Assembly: GCA_900074885.1 (NCBI GenBank)
Contig: FJUW01000074.1
Coordinates: 153,865 to 217,864 of the forward strand
Length of the DNA: 64,000 nucleotides
Source of the DNA: Rhynchosporium graminicola
Lineage: Eukaryota; Ascomycota; Leotiomycetes; Helotiales; Ploettnerulaceae
Reading direction: 5' to 3'
Shown here: positions 21,722 to 32,210 of the stretch, piece by piece
Layout of the letters: each line of letters opens with the position of its first letter
How positions within the stretch are numbered: position 1 is the stretch's first letter
The notes under the pieces: model-generated
Told to the model about the DNA's origin: nothing
Databases searched by the model: none
Seen by the model: only the letters and a program-made list of their open reading frames with translations
Program-made: the position numbers and the translations under genes

Positions 21722-24362
21722 CTATTTCTGAGGCGTGTGGAGCACGTTTTCCTTTCTTACAGGAGAGAGGTCTCTCATCCTTGTACCCAGAGTATCCTTC
21801 ATTCGCTTTCTTGCGCTTCGAACCTCTGGATCATCCTTCACCATCATTCTCCAATCATTGACTACCCGTTGCTCGTCTGCAGCAAGATGTCGCACACGTG
21901 CCTCGATATCTCTCAACGAGAGTGTTGACATTGTCAAGCAATAAACCTAAAAGTAATGGGAATTAGCAGATATTCGCTGAAAGAGCTCCCGGCAAGTGTT
22001 AGGAGAAAGGATCAAGACCATTTGAAGAATTCTTTGAGTCGCAGGAAGGCAAGAAGAACTTCGAGGGGAAAGTGATAGGAAAATCATAGAAATATCCCAG
22101 GAGACTCTTGGGATATAGGAAGGAAGAAAGGTTCGGGCTTCCCCAATGCGCACATACCATGTACTTGAACCCCTTGCCGAAACTATTGTGTATGGCAAGG
22201 CCGACGGGAAATGAAAATAGCACTTTTCTGTAGGGTTCGCAAAGATCTTGGATCTCTTCGTGCCGAGCATCCTTTTCGTCATCCTTAAGCGTGTTCCCGG
22301 GACCCTTCCAGACAGAGGATTGCATGCCTGGTGGCATAGATACACCCAAAGCTTCCACATATCGATCAGCGCAATTCAAGGACTCTAGTCTGTACTCGAG
22401 TATCGCATACACCTCCTTTAGATTCTTGAGTGATTGTGCCTCGCTCCCAATCATGCCGAAGTCAAATTCGGTGAGTAAGCCATATAGGTAAGTGTTCTGA
22501 CCACTAGTCTCACCATCAGTGTGACCTTGCTCGTAGATTTCTCTCAATCTGGCAACAGATTCTTTCAACGACTGGAAATCTTCTCCTTGTGCAGAACCGA
22601 AAGTCCTTTTGCGAGACAACAAGACAGCTCCAGTTCCGTCCATTTTCTCTTTGTTAGGGTTTTTCATCTCATCTGATTGTGGAAATTGTTTGAGGTAGCT
22701 CTCGTACTTCGTGACGTAGTCTTCCCATTCTTCTCTGTCGGACTGAGTGACCGTAGGATCAGGATTCAACCAGCAGCCAGGATGTAGCCACGGGTCCTTT
22801 GGGTAGTCTTCCAACTTCATCCAAGCTTTCTCGAGCTCTTTCAAAGGAAAACCTGTACGTTCGACCCATGGATCTCCATAAGCATCGTTCGTCGCCGAGA
22901 AACGAATTTGATATCGCGAAGCAGATCGATCTAGCTCGGAGGAAAGTCTGTGAGCCACTTTCCAAGCAAGACTCGTGTAAGTCTCCAAAGTTTTCTCTGG
23001 ATAACCTGCATCGGAATCGTACACGTCCAGTGGTTGATCGGTATCTCTTCCACTCTTCTGGACCAGTGATTGTACAATCGCTGAAATACTCATACCTCCC
23101 CCCAGTTGTTTACCAGAAGCGCTTCTCGTCCAGGATCTACTCGCGAGAGACGTCGAGGCTGCTGCAATTCCTGTCAAGCCAGCTTCGCCAGTCTTCTTGT
23201 TTCCTTTACGCGTTGCCTGGTTTCCTAACCATCTTTCCGAGTAGCAAGCTGTATTTATAAGCGTAATGGAGATTGGAACTTTGCCATCGTTGTTTTCCAT
23301 AAGAGTGATCATTTCGGACCGGGTAAAATTTTGGTCGCCGAGCACATCTGCTATATCTCCGGAACCATGGCAGCACATGATGATTAGCAAGGGCTTGGGG
23401 TTCTTCTCTTTACGCCCAACCCTAATCTTTGCTACCAATGTTTCTCTGAATTTCTTGTGCAGTTTCTAGTGTGAGATTAAATGTCAGCTAGGACGTTCGA
23501 ACCACTGAGATACATGAATAGCCAGTGTTTGTGACGAAAGAGCTTAGGTGAAAAAGATTCCCGGGACCATACCTTTACAGGCACCGATGTCAATGGACTG
23601 CTCGAGCCCTTCATGTGATTGTGGATCTTCGCATCCAAGACAATCTTGCGAGTTTTGTATGGAGTACCATGGACATAGCGATCGTACTCTCCAAGTAAGT
23701 TCTCGATATCCAGGCAGTGTAGCCTAACTTATGTTAATATGTACTGTATACTCCTATGAAACTTGGTGATCAGACTCACCATGTCTGATCAGAGGTCTTG
23801 CCGCCAAAAAGGTGCCAAAGGGCCACGAAGTCGCTGAGCATCCACCCATCTCTACTGGGAGGAGCCTCAGCTTGAGTGATGCCACAGACAGCCACAATAA
23901 CAGTATCTGCATCAACGTCTGGTGGCTTATTCGTAACAAATTCGGGAAACTCGATGTGGTGACTTTCGGACTTGTTGTAATTTCCTCCATATGATCTTGG
24001 GTCTTGGACACTCATTCTTCCTAGGGCCTCTGTTGTTCTGCGGATATCATCTTGAAGCCGAGGTAATGCGAGATTGGCATTATCTTTGACTTTACCAGTC
24101 AGCTTGTTTACCGACGAGTACCAATATTCTACCCATCTCTGTGCAGACTGTGGGTTGTGTTTAGCTTGCAGTACGTACACGTAGAGTTAACGTCGGGATC
24201 TAGCAGGAAATGATACATACACAAGTTGCTTCGCTGGATCCCAAGATTGCGGCATCTTTCTTGAATGGCATATTCCATCGCCCAGCCCCGTGAGCCTGGT
24301 CCAAATACAGCTGGAGACGTCTCTGCTGCACTATTACCTAGAGTGGGATGGATGCTGGACAT
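21722..24362 (-). CDS. Caspase-like (clan CD peptidase) multidomain protein
   Basis: Five exons (24362-24221, 24164-23780, 23723-23573, 23465-22158, 21946-21722) join in phase to give 736 aa. The last intron (211 bp) is long for this window. The core has the clan CD layout: a hydrophobic strand into PLLIIMCCHGSGD (His259), then ITLINTACYSERW (Cys300), the likely catalytic dyad of caspase/metacaspase-type peptidases. A strand reading VIVAVCGITQ lies upstream in exon 2. Downstream come a conserved WLHPGCW region and an alpha-helical module (about 470-735) with the signature CADRYVEALGV, FPVGL and KGFKYM. It ends with DPEVRSARKRMKDTLGTRMR-type basic helices. No signal or membrane segment is seen. 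Substrate and role are unknown; clan CD proteins in fungi are often linked to cell death or stress. A related, rearranged copy lies inverted at 32-35 kb. Confidence 0.75.
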
Positions 24363-27300
24363 GATGTTGGCTCGAAGGTAGTATGTGGTGTCGTTTGAGG
24401 AGTTTTAAAAGGGATCAAGTTCGAGATCTCGGACTGATTGTCGCCTTTCGCCAGTCCGATATGATTTGGATGTCAAATTTTGAGGTCTGGTGTGCAAGTG
24501 GATTGCTTTCAGTGGAAAAAGGAGGCTATTTTGGTCTGATTTGGATCGTAGGGATGTATTGGGCGAAGGTCTTGGTCTCGACAGTGCCAGAATTTTGCTG
24601 TTGAGGTCCACGGGTGTTGAAATATTATGGGAAACTTGAGTGCAAGCGGGACTCTTATATGCTGGATTTTTAAAGAAAGATCGCGCTAGGATACTGGCGC
24701 CTTCAGCATCATTCTAGAGCTTAGAAGAATGGCAGGCCTTCCGATGCTGCAGTGATTCACAAAGCAATGGATCTGATGTCGTTCACTTGTGAGGCTCTCA
24801 AGGGAAGTGAAGCAGTCAATGAGTTGGTGACAAAGAAACTACTTTCATGACTGCGCGATAAACGCGCCCAAATCAAGCTTAAGTATTGGTAAAGCGAGAA
24901 TCGGTTACCTACCGCATGGAAACTACCAAACTGTTCCAAAAATTTGAATAATGGATTGCAAAACATCTCGTAATCAGATATCAAAACTGCGCAGATGTCG
25001 CATTTGCTACTAACTCATTTCTTTCAAAGCTATGACAGCGACTCACAGTTTACTTTCCTAAAGTGATGGCTTTAGGTGACAATTCACTTCGTTACAGACG
25101 AATTTGCTCGGCCAGATAACGACCCCACGTTGGGTTCGGGAGCCTGCAGACGAAAGAGGAATCAGTAACCAAAGACCAAGGCAGCCGGACATACGCACGA
25201 AGGCGTTTTAATGATCTCTTATTATTGTTTGATAATCTTTCTTGTTTCAAATGTAGTGCATTGCTTTACCGTTGACTGCTTGCAAATATGACTCCCCCTG
25301 ACTATCCGTTAGCCTCCTTGCATACACCTGCCGATAGGCGATGTTCCTACTTTTGGTATGCAGTGAGACTGCCCCCAGAGATAACGACCTTAATTGAAAG
25401 GACAACAAAGAACAGCGAGCTCAAAAGATACGGCTTGGGTTTCGTGTAATGTCGCAGATTCCGATTGCTGCCAAGACAATGTTCCTTCACGTTTAGCAAC
25501 GACTAAGCGAAGTAAATAGAGGGGTTAATTTCGGGCTTCCAAAATTACCAATTTAATTTTTAGTAGACTATATGCACTGGAAGTAAATGATATTTGAAAT
25601 TGTCTTCTAATCTGCTGATTTGGGTGCAGTAGATTTTGCTCGCCTCGCAACCATTCGGTACTAAGAAATGCCTTGAGCTAAGGAAAGCGAGGCTGTGCCC
25701 AAAGAATCAAGACCTATAATCCTCGACCCTACCTGTATATATATATATATATATATATTGATTGAATATTAATTTCGAATATCTCAAACGTCACGACGTC
25801 GGAGTCGAGTCGAAACGTATAGCCACAGGCTGGAAAGAAATTGGCTTCAGAAGAACTCATTTGGGCGTGGTGTGAATGGAGTGGAAGAGCGTACTTCTAT
25901 GTAGTATTGTGTTTCCTATGTGAATAGTGTTTAATGTCAAAGATAGTTCTGGTCGGTAGGTATTCCAGACTTGAATGTTCAAACATGCCGAACATGTCAT
26001 CGCTTGCAACTTCATCAGAGCGCGAAGCGCCGGTCACTTGCTCAGAGTTGGAGGGAGACTTTGGGGCCAGCAGTGCAGGATTACTGCGATACTTCAGTCT
26101 CAAGGGGCTGTGGTTGAACAAGTGGTTGGTTCTGGTTCGCACCGGTTGAGTCATTCCACAAGGTGCATCACATCATCCTGTGATCGTCAGACATGCCCGC
26201 TGATAGAAATATTCTGATTGAGGTGCAAAGGGGGGGGGGGGGCAGGTATAAGATTCTAATTTGTGGCCAGTCAAGACTAATCTATCCATTTGAAGCTTTG
26301 AAGGGCTGAGTTCCTACTATCTAGGCATCTAGTGCCTAAACGAGAAGAGACATGGTGTTCATGCTATACTCCGAGATTCTCGATATCCGGGCTAGCTTTT
26401 GTGATTTCCTCCAGCGTAGGGGATCCCTTGGATGGCTCGGTTGCTACCAAATTAGTCTATAAGTGAGATGTCGTCTCGCCTACCAGTCCTAAATCTTACT
26501 TCAATCTCTTCTGATTGCTTTGCATACTTCATAGATTGTTGTAGCAGTACAACTTTTCTTTTTCCTTGAGTCCTTTGTACCGACATTGACTGAAGTAGAT
26601 AGATATCCAAGGAAAATGCATCATTGAAAGAGAACAGCTCTGCGTTGTTCCATTGTAATTATAGCCATGGTCTTCCGACTGCTAATTAGAGCGCTAGCAG
26701 ATCTGTACGGAGGTCGAGAAGTGCACTCATTCGAGATATTCATAATGGTTGCAGCCATGACGAAAATTTATGTACTCTGTTTTATAAGCACCTTCGGCTA
26801 GCTATCCGCTGGCGGATCATCAAAGAATTATTAAACCTATCTCACAATTCAACCAGTCTTGATCGAACAGCCACTATTACGGAGTCTTAGATATAATCTG
26901 TCATTACGTAAGCGAGGGGCTGTCTAGAGGAACAGACAGACCTTGAGGCCGTCGAGCTGAAGAGAACACTAACGAAGAGAAGATTGAAAGGCTCGGCTAT
27001 CGTTGAAGAACATGTTGAAGATTTTCCTTCGCCCACTTCGACGAGATTTAGTCTGACGTCTCTTTTCTCTGAGCCTCGCATGGAGTTCACACGACACAAG
27101 CTCCGATTCAATGGTAAGTAGCTCAAGTACCGTTGTTAGAAACATAGAGATGTATGTAAATGACGCCGCGATCTTCAATATGATGCAGCTAATGTGGCAT
27201 TGGCATTGCAAAGTTGCACAATATAACGTCCTTACTACAAGGTTTTTATCACACAATTCTGCTCGAATCTATGCGGAGTACATCCAATGAGGCCAACTTC

Positions 27301-27540
27301 ACGACGATTTCGACATGCGAGAAATATACTTATCAGGAGCCTTCGATCTTGTCTCGTTGTTCGATGTTTTCTCGTTCTCGCGAGACTGATATTACCAGTT
27401 TATCTACTTCGCTTCACTGGAGATTACCGCTTGGTGATCTCGCTGGTATGGATGGAGTCCGTTAGGGCGCGGGTATCTCATCTGAGATTATTATCAATGC
27501 GTACAGGGAAGACCCATCCCATGATCATATCTTATGCCCT
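24363..27540. other. Long intergenic stretch
   Basis: No supported gene. It includes a (TA)n run at 25736-25758 and a 13-base G run near 26230-26242. Confidence 0.5.
25736..25758. repeat. (TA)n microsatellite
   Basis: About 11 uninterrupted TA units. Confidence 0.95.
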
Positions 27541-28833
27541 CATTTAGCGACTTTATAATACTACCTAGTAAGAGATATCTATCTACGGAAGCTTTACTAT
27601 AATCTTAAGGTAATAAAATATAAAGAAGTAATTACTTAATAGATCATCTAAGCTTTAATCGTATTAATCATTAGTTTTTACCCTTCGGATATTATAAGTA
27701 GCTAAGCCTTTAGATTTTAGTAGCGGAAGTGTAGGCGGCTACATGCCCCGGCCGAGCTATATTTACCCTTTAGATAAGGTATCTATTTAAGCACTTAGAT
27801 ATCTTAAATACTTCGTTATCTTATAGCGTAAGTGGTGATAAAATAAGCACAGAAAGCAGAACTGATCTAATTATTACTATTATAAAAGAAACAAAAAGAT
27901 ACAGAACCCTTAAGGAGCTGTATACCTAGTCATATATACTAAGGTCCTAAGGATTCTATGCCTGAGGCTCCGATACTAGCTCGTAATTGCCACATGTACT
28001 GTACGCTACTGATACTACTCTATATATCCTTATAACTTCAAGCCCGTGTACGCTGAGTTTTATCACTCTTCATCTTGTATTATTACTATTATAATAAATA
28101 TAAAATTTTAAAACGAAACTATAGCTAGTACCTTTTATTATTACTATAATTCAAAAAGCGATAGTTGAAAATTAAGTATAACACGTAATTAAGGCTCTTA
28201 GTTCTTTGATTTTCCAGATAAGACATTCACACTAAAAAGCTCTTCTTATGGGTAATTCCCGTGATTTTTCCCGATGAGAGACCCGCGCCTCAACGGACTC
28301 CATACTCTGGGTACCTAGCAATTAAAAATCGCCGCAAACATAGTTAGGGGAAATAATAGAATAACTTCGATGCGCGATTAACTCCCCATATTCCGGCACA
28401 TAATCTCTGTGCCTTTAGCTTATCATTTGATTTGTGCTCTATCAATAATATACGGAGATTTAGCCACGGTGAAAACTGTCTTTGGCGGAATGAGCGCTAG
28501 CAACATAGTATTGTCACAATTTGGGCCTTGAGTCACGGCTGTTCGTAAAAAAGTTGACCGAAGCTATAGCGTATGTCGCCCAAAAAAAAAGATCAACTCA
28601 AAAAAAAGATCACCTCATTGAGGATCTGTTTTCCTCGCCGGATTTCCTGTTCCGAGGCAAACAGATCACCTTATGTGTCGGTTCACAGAATTTCGTAGGC
28701 TTACTTGGGAACTGGCGCATGGGAGGAGTCATCCGGCAACCTAGAGTCCTCGTGATATTTTATTACACCTGTCGCCTTGGAAAACAGAGCTCAGACGATA
28801 TTCTGGTAGCGACGAGTAGTATGATATAAGCTA
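27540..28833. other. AT-rich, RIP-like DNA beside the transposon
   Basis: Dense TA words and stop codons in all frames, especially 27540-28240. It probably derives from an older mutated repeat that cannot be named. A 102-codon frame at 28521-28829 has no recognisable similarity. Confidence 0.5.
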
Positions 28834-29016
28834 TTCTTCGGTTTGGCGTGATTCTTCAGTAAATAACGCCGGTACACCGCCTTTTAGTGTGAACCCCACT
28901 AAATATTGATGTGCTGTAATTATTAGAACTAGAAACTACTGAAGCTCTATGAATACTATACCGATTTGCCTCCAAACTACTTCTTTTTGAAGCTCTTAAT
29001 CTATAGAGTATATATT
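28834..29016 (+). repeat. Left terminal inverted repeat
   Basis: 183 bp, the reverse complement of 31846-32028 with scattered transitions. It contains a stretch that would encode YTDLPPNYFFLKLLIYRVY, shared with the other arm. Confidence 0.9.
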
Positions 29017-29039
29017 AAGTCTGCTATAACGTCAATATC

Positions 29040-30000
29040 ATAGCTCCTAATCTGCTAGTATGGAAAATATACCAAATCGATCAAGTACTACGTTCAGGAG
29101 AGAATCTTGACTTGCGCGCCTTAGCAAGAGAGTATAGAACAATATATAAGATAATTTGCTAGCGTAATCGTCGAATCCAACAAGATGAGGCTCTAAATCG
29201 ACGCCGGAGAGGTCCTCAGCTAGTAATAACTGATGATATGGAGCTATATATTATAGCTCTATTAGAGAGAGATCAAGATCTATACTTAGATGAGATTACT
29301 ACATACATTTACGAAGCTTACGATATCGATATATCGATTAATCAAGTCTCTAAAGCTCTTAAACGAATTAAATATACTAAGAAGGTACTCTTAGTATCTG
29401 CGGCCTAACGAAACGACGAATTAATCGCTACTTAGAGGCGTAAGATAGTATTCTGGAATTCTCACTACCTTTGCTTTATCGATAAATCTGCTTATAACGA
29501 ACGTATAGCAGAAAGAAGGAGAGGTTAGGCTCTAAGAGGAGCTCTAGCAGAGGTATCGAGGGTTCTAAAAAGGTCGAAAAGGTAGTTAATATTACCGGAA
29601 TACTCTATAAGGGAGTATTATTAGCTTTTAATCTTCTAAGGCTCTATCACTAAAGAGATCTTCACTAAATAGCTTAAAAAGAGTATCTTACCGGAGTATA
29701 TTAAGCTTAGAATCAGAGTTATTATAATAGATAACGCCTCTATCTATAGAGCTCCTAAAGTCGCTATCTTATACGCTACCTTCGGTCTTCAGCTTAAATA
29801 TCTCCTACTATATTACCCCTTTTTCAACCTAATTGAAGAGAGTTTCGTAGATCTAAAGGCGTGGATTAGAAGAAATTAGAGGTGGAAATAGTATACCTGG
29901 GAGGAGTTTGAAAGCTTCTTAATACTAGCTATACGTACAGTTGGAATTGGAGCTGAAGCTCAACGTAGAGCAAGGGCACATTTTCGCTATTGTGAGTACT
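29040..30000 (+). pseudogene. Transposase relic (Tc1/mariner, DDE superfamily)
   Basis: Frames can be followed through an HTH-like DNA-binding region (LAREYRTIYK, then RRGPQLVITDDMELYI, ISINQVSKALKRIKYTKK) and then the catalytic blocks. These are FIDKSAYNER (first Asp; usually FIDES), RVIIIDNASIYR (second Asp) and YYPFFNLIEESFVDLKAW (third acidic block; usually YSPDxNPIE). Several stops lie where Trp or Gln would be expected (for example in the stretch after ERRRG), the usual result of RIP. It cannot encode an active enzyme as it stands. Confidence 0.8.
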
Positions 30001-30066
30001 AAGGTCTTGAAGAAGAAGAAGAAGAAGGCATATAAATAGCTATAATTACTAGAAATTTGCTCTCTA

Positions 30067-30113
30067 CTCCTCCTCCTCCTCCTCCTCCTCCTCCTCCTCC
30101 TCCTCCTCCTCTT
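30067..30113. repeat. (CTC)n microsatellite inside the transposon
   Basis: About 15 CTC units between the 3' ends of the two convergent transposon genes. Confidence 0.95.
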
Positions 30114-30144
30114 CTATAGTTTATTATACTTCTTACTGATTATA

Positions 30145-31896
30145 CTACTTCTTGAATGCCTTTAAATTTATCTTTATAACCTTTAAGACTCTAGCTTTTA
30201 TTCTAAGCTCTATTCCCTCTCTAATCGTTGTCTCTGATATTATAGCTATATTATACTCTTGCTCTATAAATATCTTAATAGCGAAGTCGAATTGCGAAGC
30301 TATAGAAGCTTTAGGGGGTGGTAAGAGCTTATGAAGAAACGTTTTCAGCGTAAATAACACCTCCTCAGAATTACTATTACTACGCAGTGGGCTCGACTCT
30401 CGCAGATCTGCCATCGATGGAAACTTACTCCTAGCTCTCTTCTGTGGTCGATTTGGAGGTAATTGAGGTTCAGGCAGTTGATATTCATAGTCTGGAGGAG
30501 GTATATTAAGTTGAGGGTATATCGGAGGTTGAAAATAGCCCTGTGGGCTAGGAGTATAAGGAGATTATACCGGAGGAGGTTAAGGAGGTTATATTATAGG
30601 GTACTAATATAGGAAGCTATTTAGAGGCTAATAAGGCGTCTGCAGAGGGTATTAGGCTCCTGTTCGACGTTCAAATAATAAAGATAAATTATAATAAGAC
30701 TCTCTCTTCTTCTGCATCCTCCCTCTTCTCTCCTTTACTTCTTCTGCCTCTCGACGCCTAGTAAGCTCTCTTAATAAGTCTCCTCTATGAAGTATAGAAG
30801 GCTTATTAATTGTAGTAACTCCTTCTTTAATATCATGGCCCTAGCGAGTTAAATCAGCTCCTGAGAGGTAATAGTGCTTATTATCATTTACCTAGCAAAA
30901 GCGAGTAGTTGAACTATAAGAGCTAACTTTGCAAGCCTATAGTACTTGAATTAAGGTTAAGAGCTCCTTAAAGGTTCCTTTTTCGGCTTGATAGCTTAGT
31001 TTCTCCTCCTCTATTAACTATACTATCGCTATACGAGGTTTCTTAGGCTTTAGTACCTCCTCTCTCTCCTCTCTCAGATCTCCATATATACGCTTTGGAA
31101 TAGCAATAATTAGAGGCTTTACTAGTACTAGATCTTTCTATGGAGGTCGAACTATACTCTGAGGAGTTAAGACGATACTAAAGTAAATCTGGAGTCTGAG
31201 TATCTTCTCCTTGCCTTTAGCTCCCTAGTTTGAAACTCGTTTGATAATATAGTCGAAATCAGCTGAATTACTGATATCTACCTTAGTCGGATTGCTATTA
31301 GCTCTATACGTAGCGTACCAGTAAGTATGATCTCTTCTTAGGCTGGAAATACCCCTTGAATTAATAGTATTATCTGCTACCTCTCTAGCAGTCTCCTTAA
31401 TCGATTGGTAGGTATATCCCTCCTCTCCTGGCTTATTTGAAATACTACTAATTGTACTACTAATACGCTCGCTGTCTAGGTAGTATCGAATTTCCAACTC
31501 TACAACCTATATAATAATCTGCAGAGGCGAAGAAGAGAGTATAATCGATTCAGGTAGAGGTAGAGGCGTCGATTGGCTTGCTATAGCTGGTGCTAGTACT
31601 ATAGCTGGTACTGGTACTAGTACTAGTACTGTAGCTGGTACTGTAGCTGGTACTGTAGCTGCAACTGAGTCTATAGTAGGCTCAGTAGACTCAGTTGTAG
31701 TACTCTTGGTATTGATTTTCAGGGTTATTTTAGCTAGTTGTACTAGCGCAGAAGGTAGTCGAGTACGTGGTTTAGTCGATTTACGTCCTTTTGGAGCTTT
31801 TGTACTAATCTTAGAAGCAGATTTAGGAGGTATAGCCGTAGACTGAATATATACTCTATAGATCAAGAGCTTCAAAAAGAAGTAGTTTGGAGGCAA
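30145..31896 (-). pseudogene. Second (accessory) gene of the transposon, decayed
   Basis: On the strand opposite the transposase, one frame runs most of the way from the right inverted repeat to the CTC run. It is broken by several stops (for example at 31509-31507 and near 31222), at least some in places where Trp or Gln is likely. It holds a Thr/Pro/Val-rich low-complexity stretch (VPATVPATV repeats), a basic region (KGRKSTKPRTRLPSALV), then ERISSTISSISNKPGEEGYT and HTYWYATYRANSNPTKVDI. A Pro/Gln-rich linker and a helical C-terminus with ETTIREGIELRIKARVLK follow. No domain is recognised. Its beginning lies in the right inverted repeat and shares sequence with the other arm. Confidence 0.6.
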
Positions 31897-32028
31897 ATCG
31901 GTATAGTATTCATAGAGCTTCAGTAGTTTCTAGTTCTGATAATTATAGCATATTAATATTTGGTGGGGTTCATACCAAAAGGCGGTGTACCGGCGTTATT
32001 TACTGAAGAATCACGCCAAACCGAAGAA
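31846..32028 (-). repeat. Right terminal inverted repeat
   Basis: Mirror of 28834-29016. It includes the first codons of the minus-strand accessory gene. Confidence 0.9.
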
Positions 32029-32210
32029 TCACTGTACTAGCGCCCGCACCACGTCTAGGAGTTCACCATCGAATAAAAATTCATACTAATACAAAGAAAG
32101 ACCTGCCTCGACATATTCGAACTTGTCCTTGTAACATTATCGAACCTTTCGACATTACTTCACAAACTCCAATTCGCAGTCAACACAAAAAGCAATCTCG
32201 AAACGAAACT

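Larger units (their letters stand above)
28834..32028 (+). mobile_element. Tc1/mariner-like DNA transposon with 183-bp inverted repeats
   Basis: The ends are near-perfect inverted repeats, 28834-29016 and 31846-32028, starting TTCTTCGGTTTGGCGTGATT. The differences between the arms that I noted are transitions (C/T or G/A), as RIP produces. The left flank ends in TA; the right flank begins TC, so a TA target-site duplication is only half visible. The roughly 3.2-kb interior has a decayed DDE transposase on the plus strand and a second decayed gene on the minus strand, converging on a (CTC)n run. Both have many TAG/TAA stops at expected Trp and Gln codons. The element lies 183 bp upstream of the truncated caspase-like paralog. 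Confidence 0.85.

Noticed and set aside
28521..28829. A 102-codon plus-strand frame left of the transposon
   Set aside because: No similarity to any family and embedded in AT-rich, RIP-like DNA.
30067..30113. CTC array as a CRISPR-like or regulatory repeat
   Set aside because: It is a simple trinucleotide microsatellite with no spacers.
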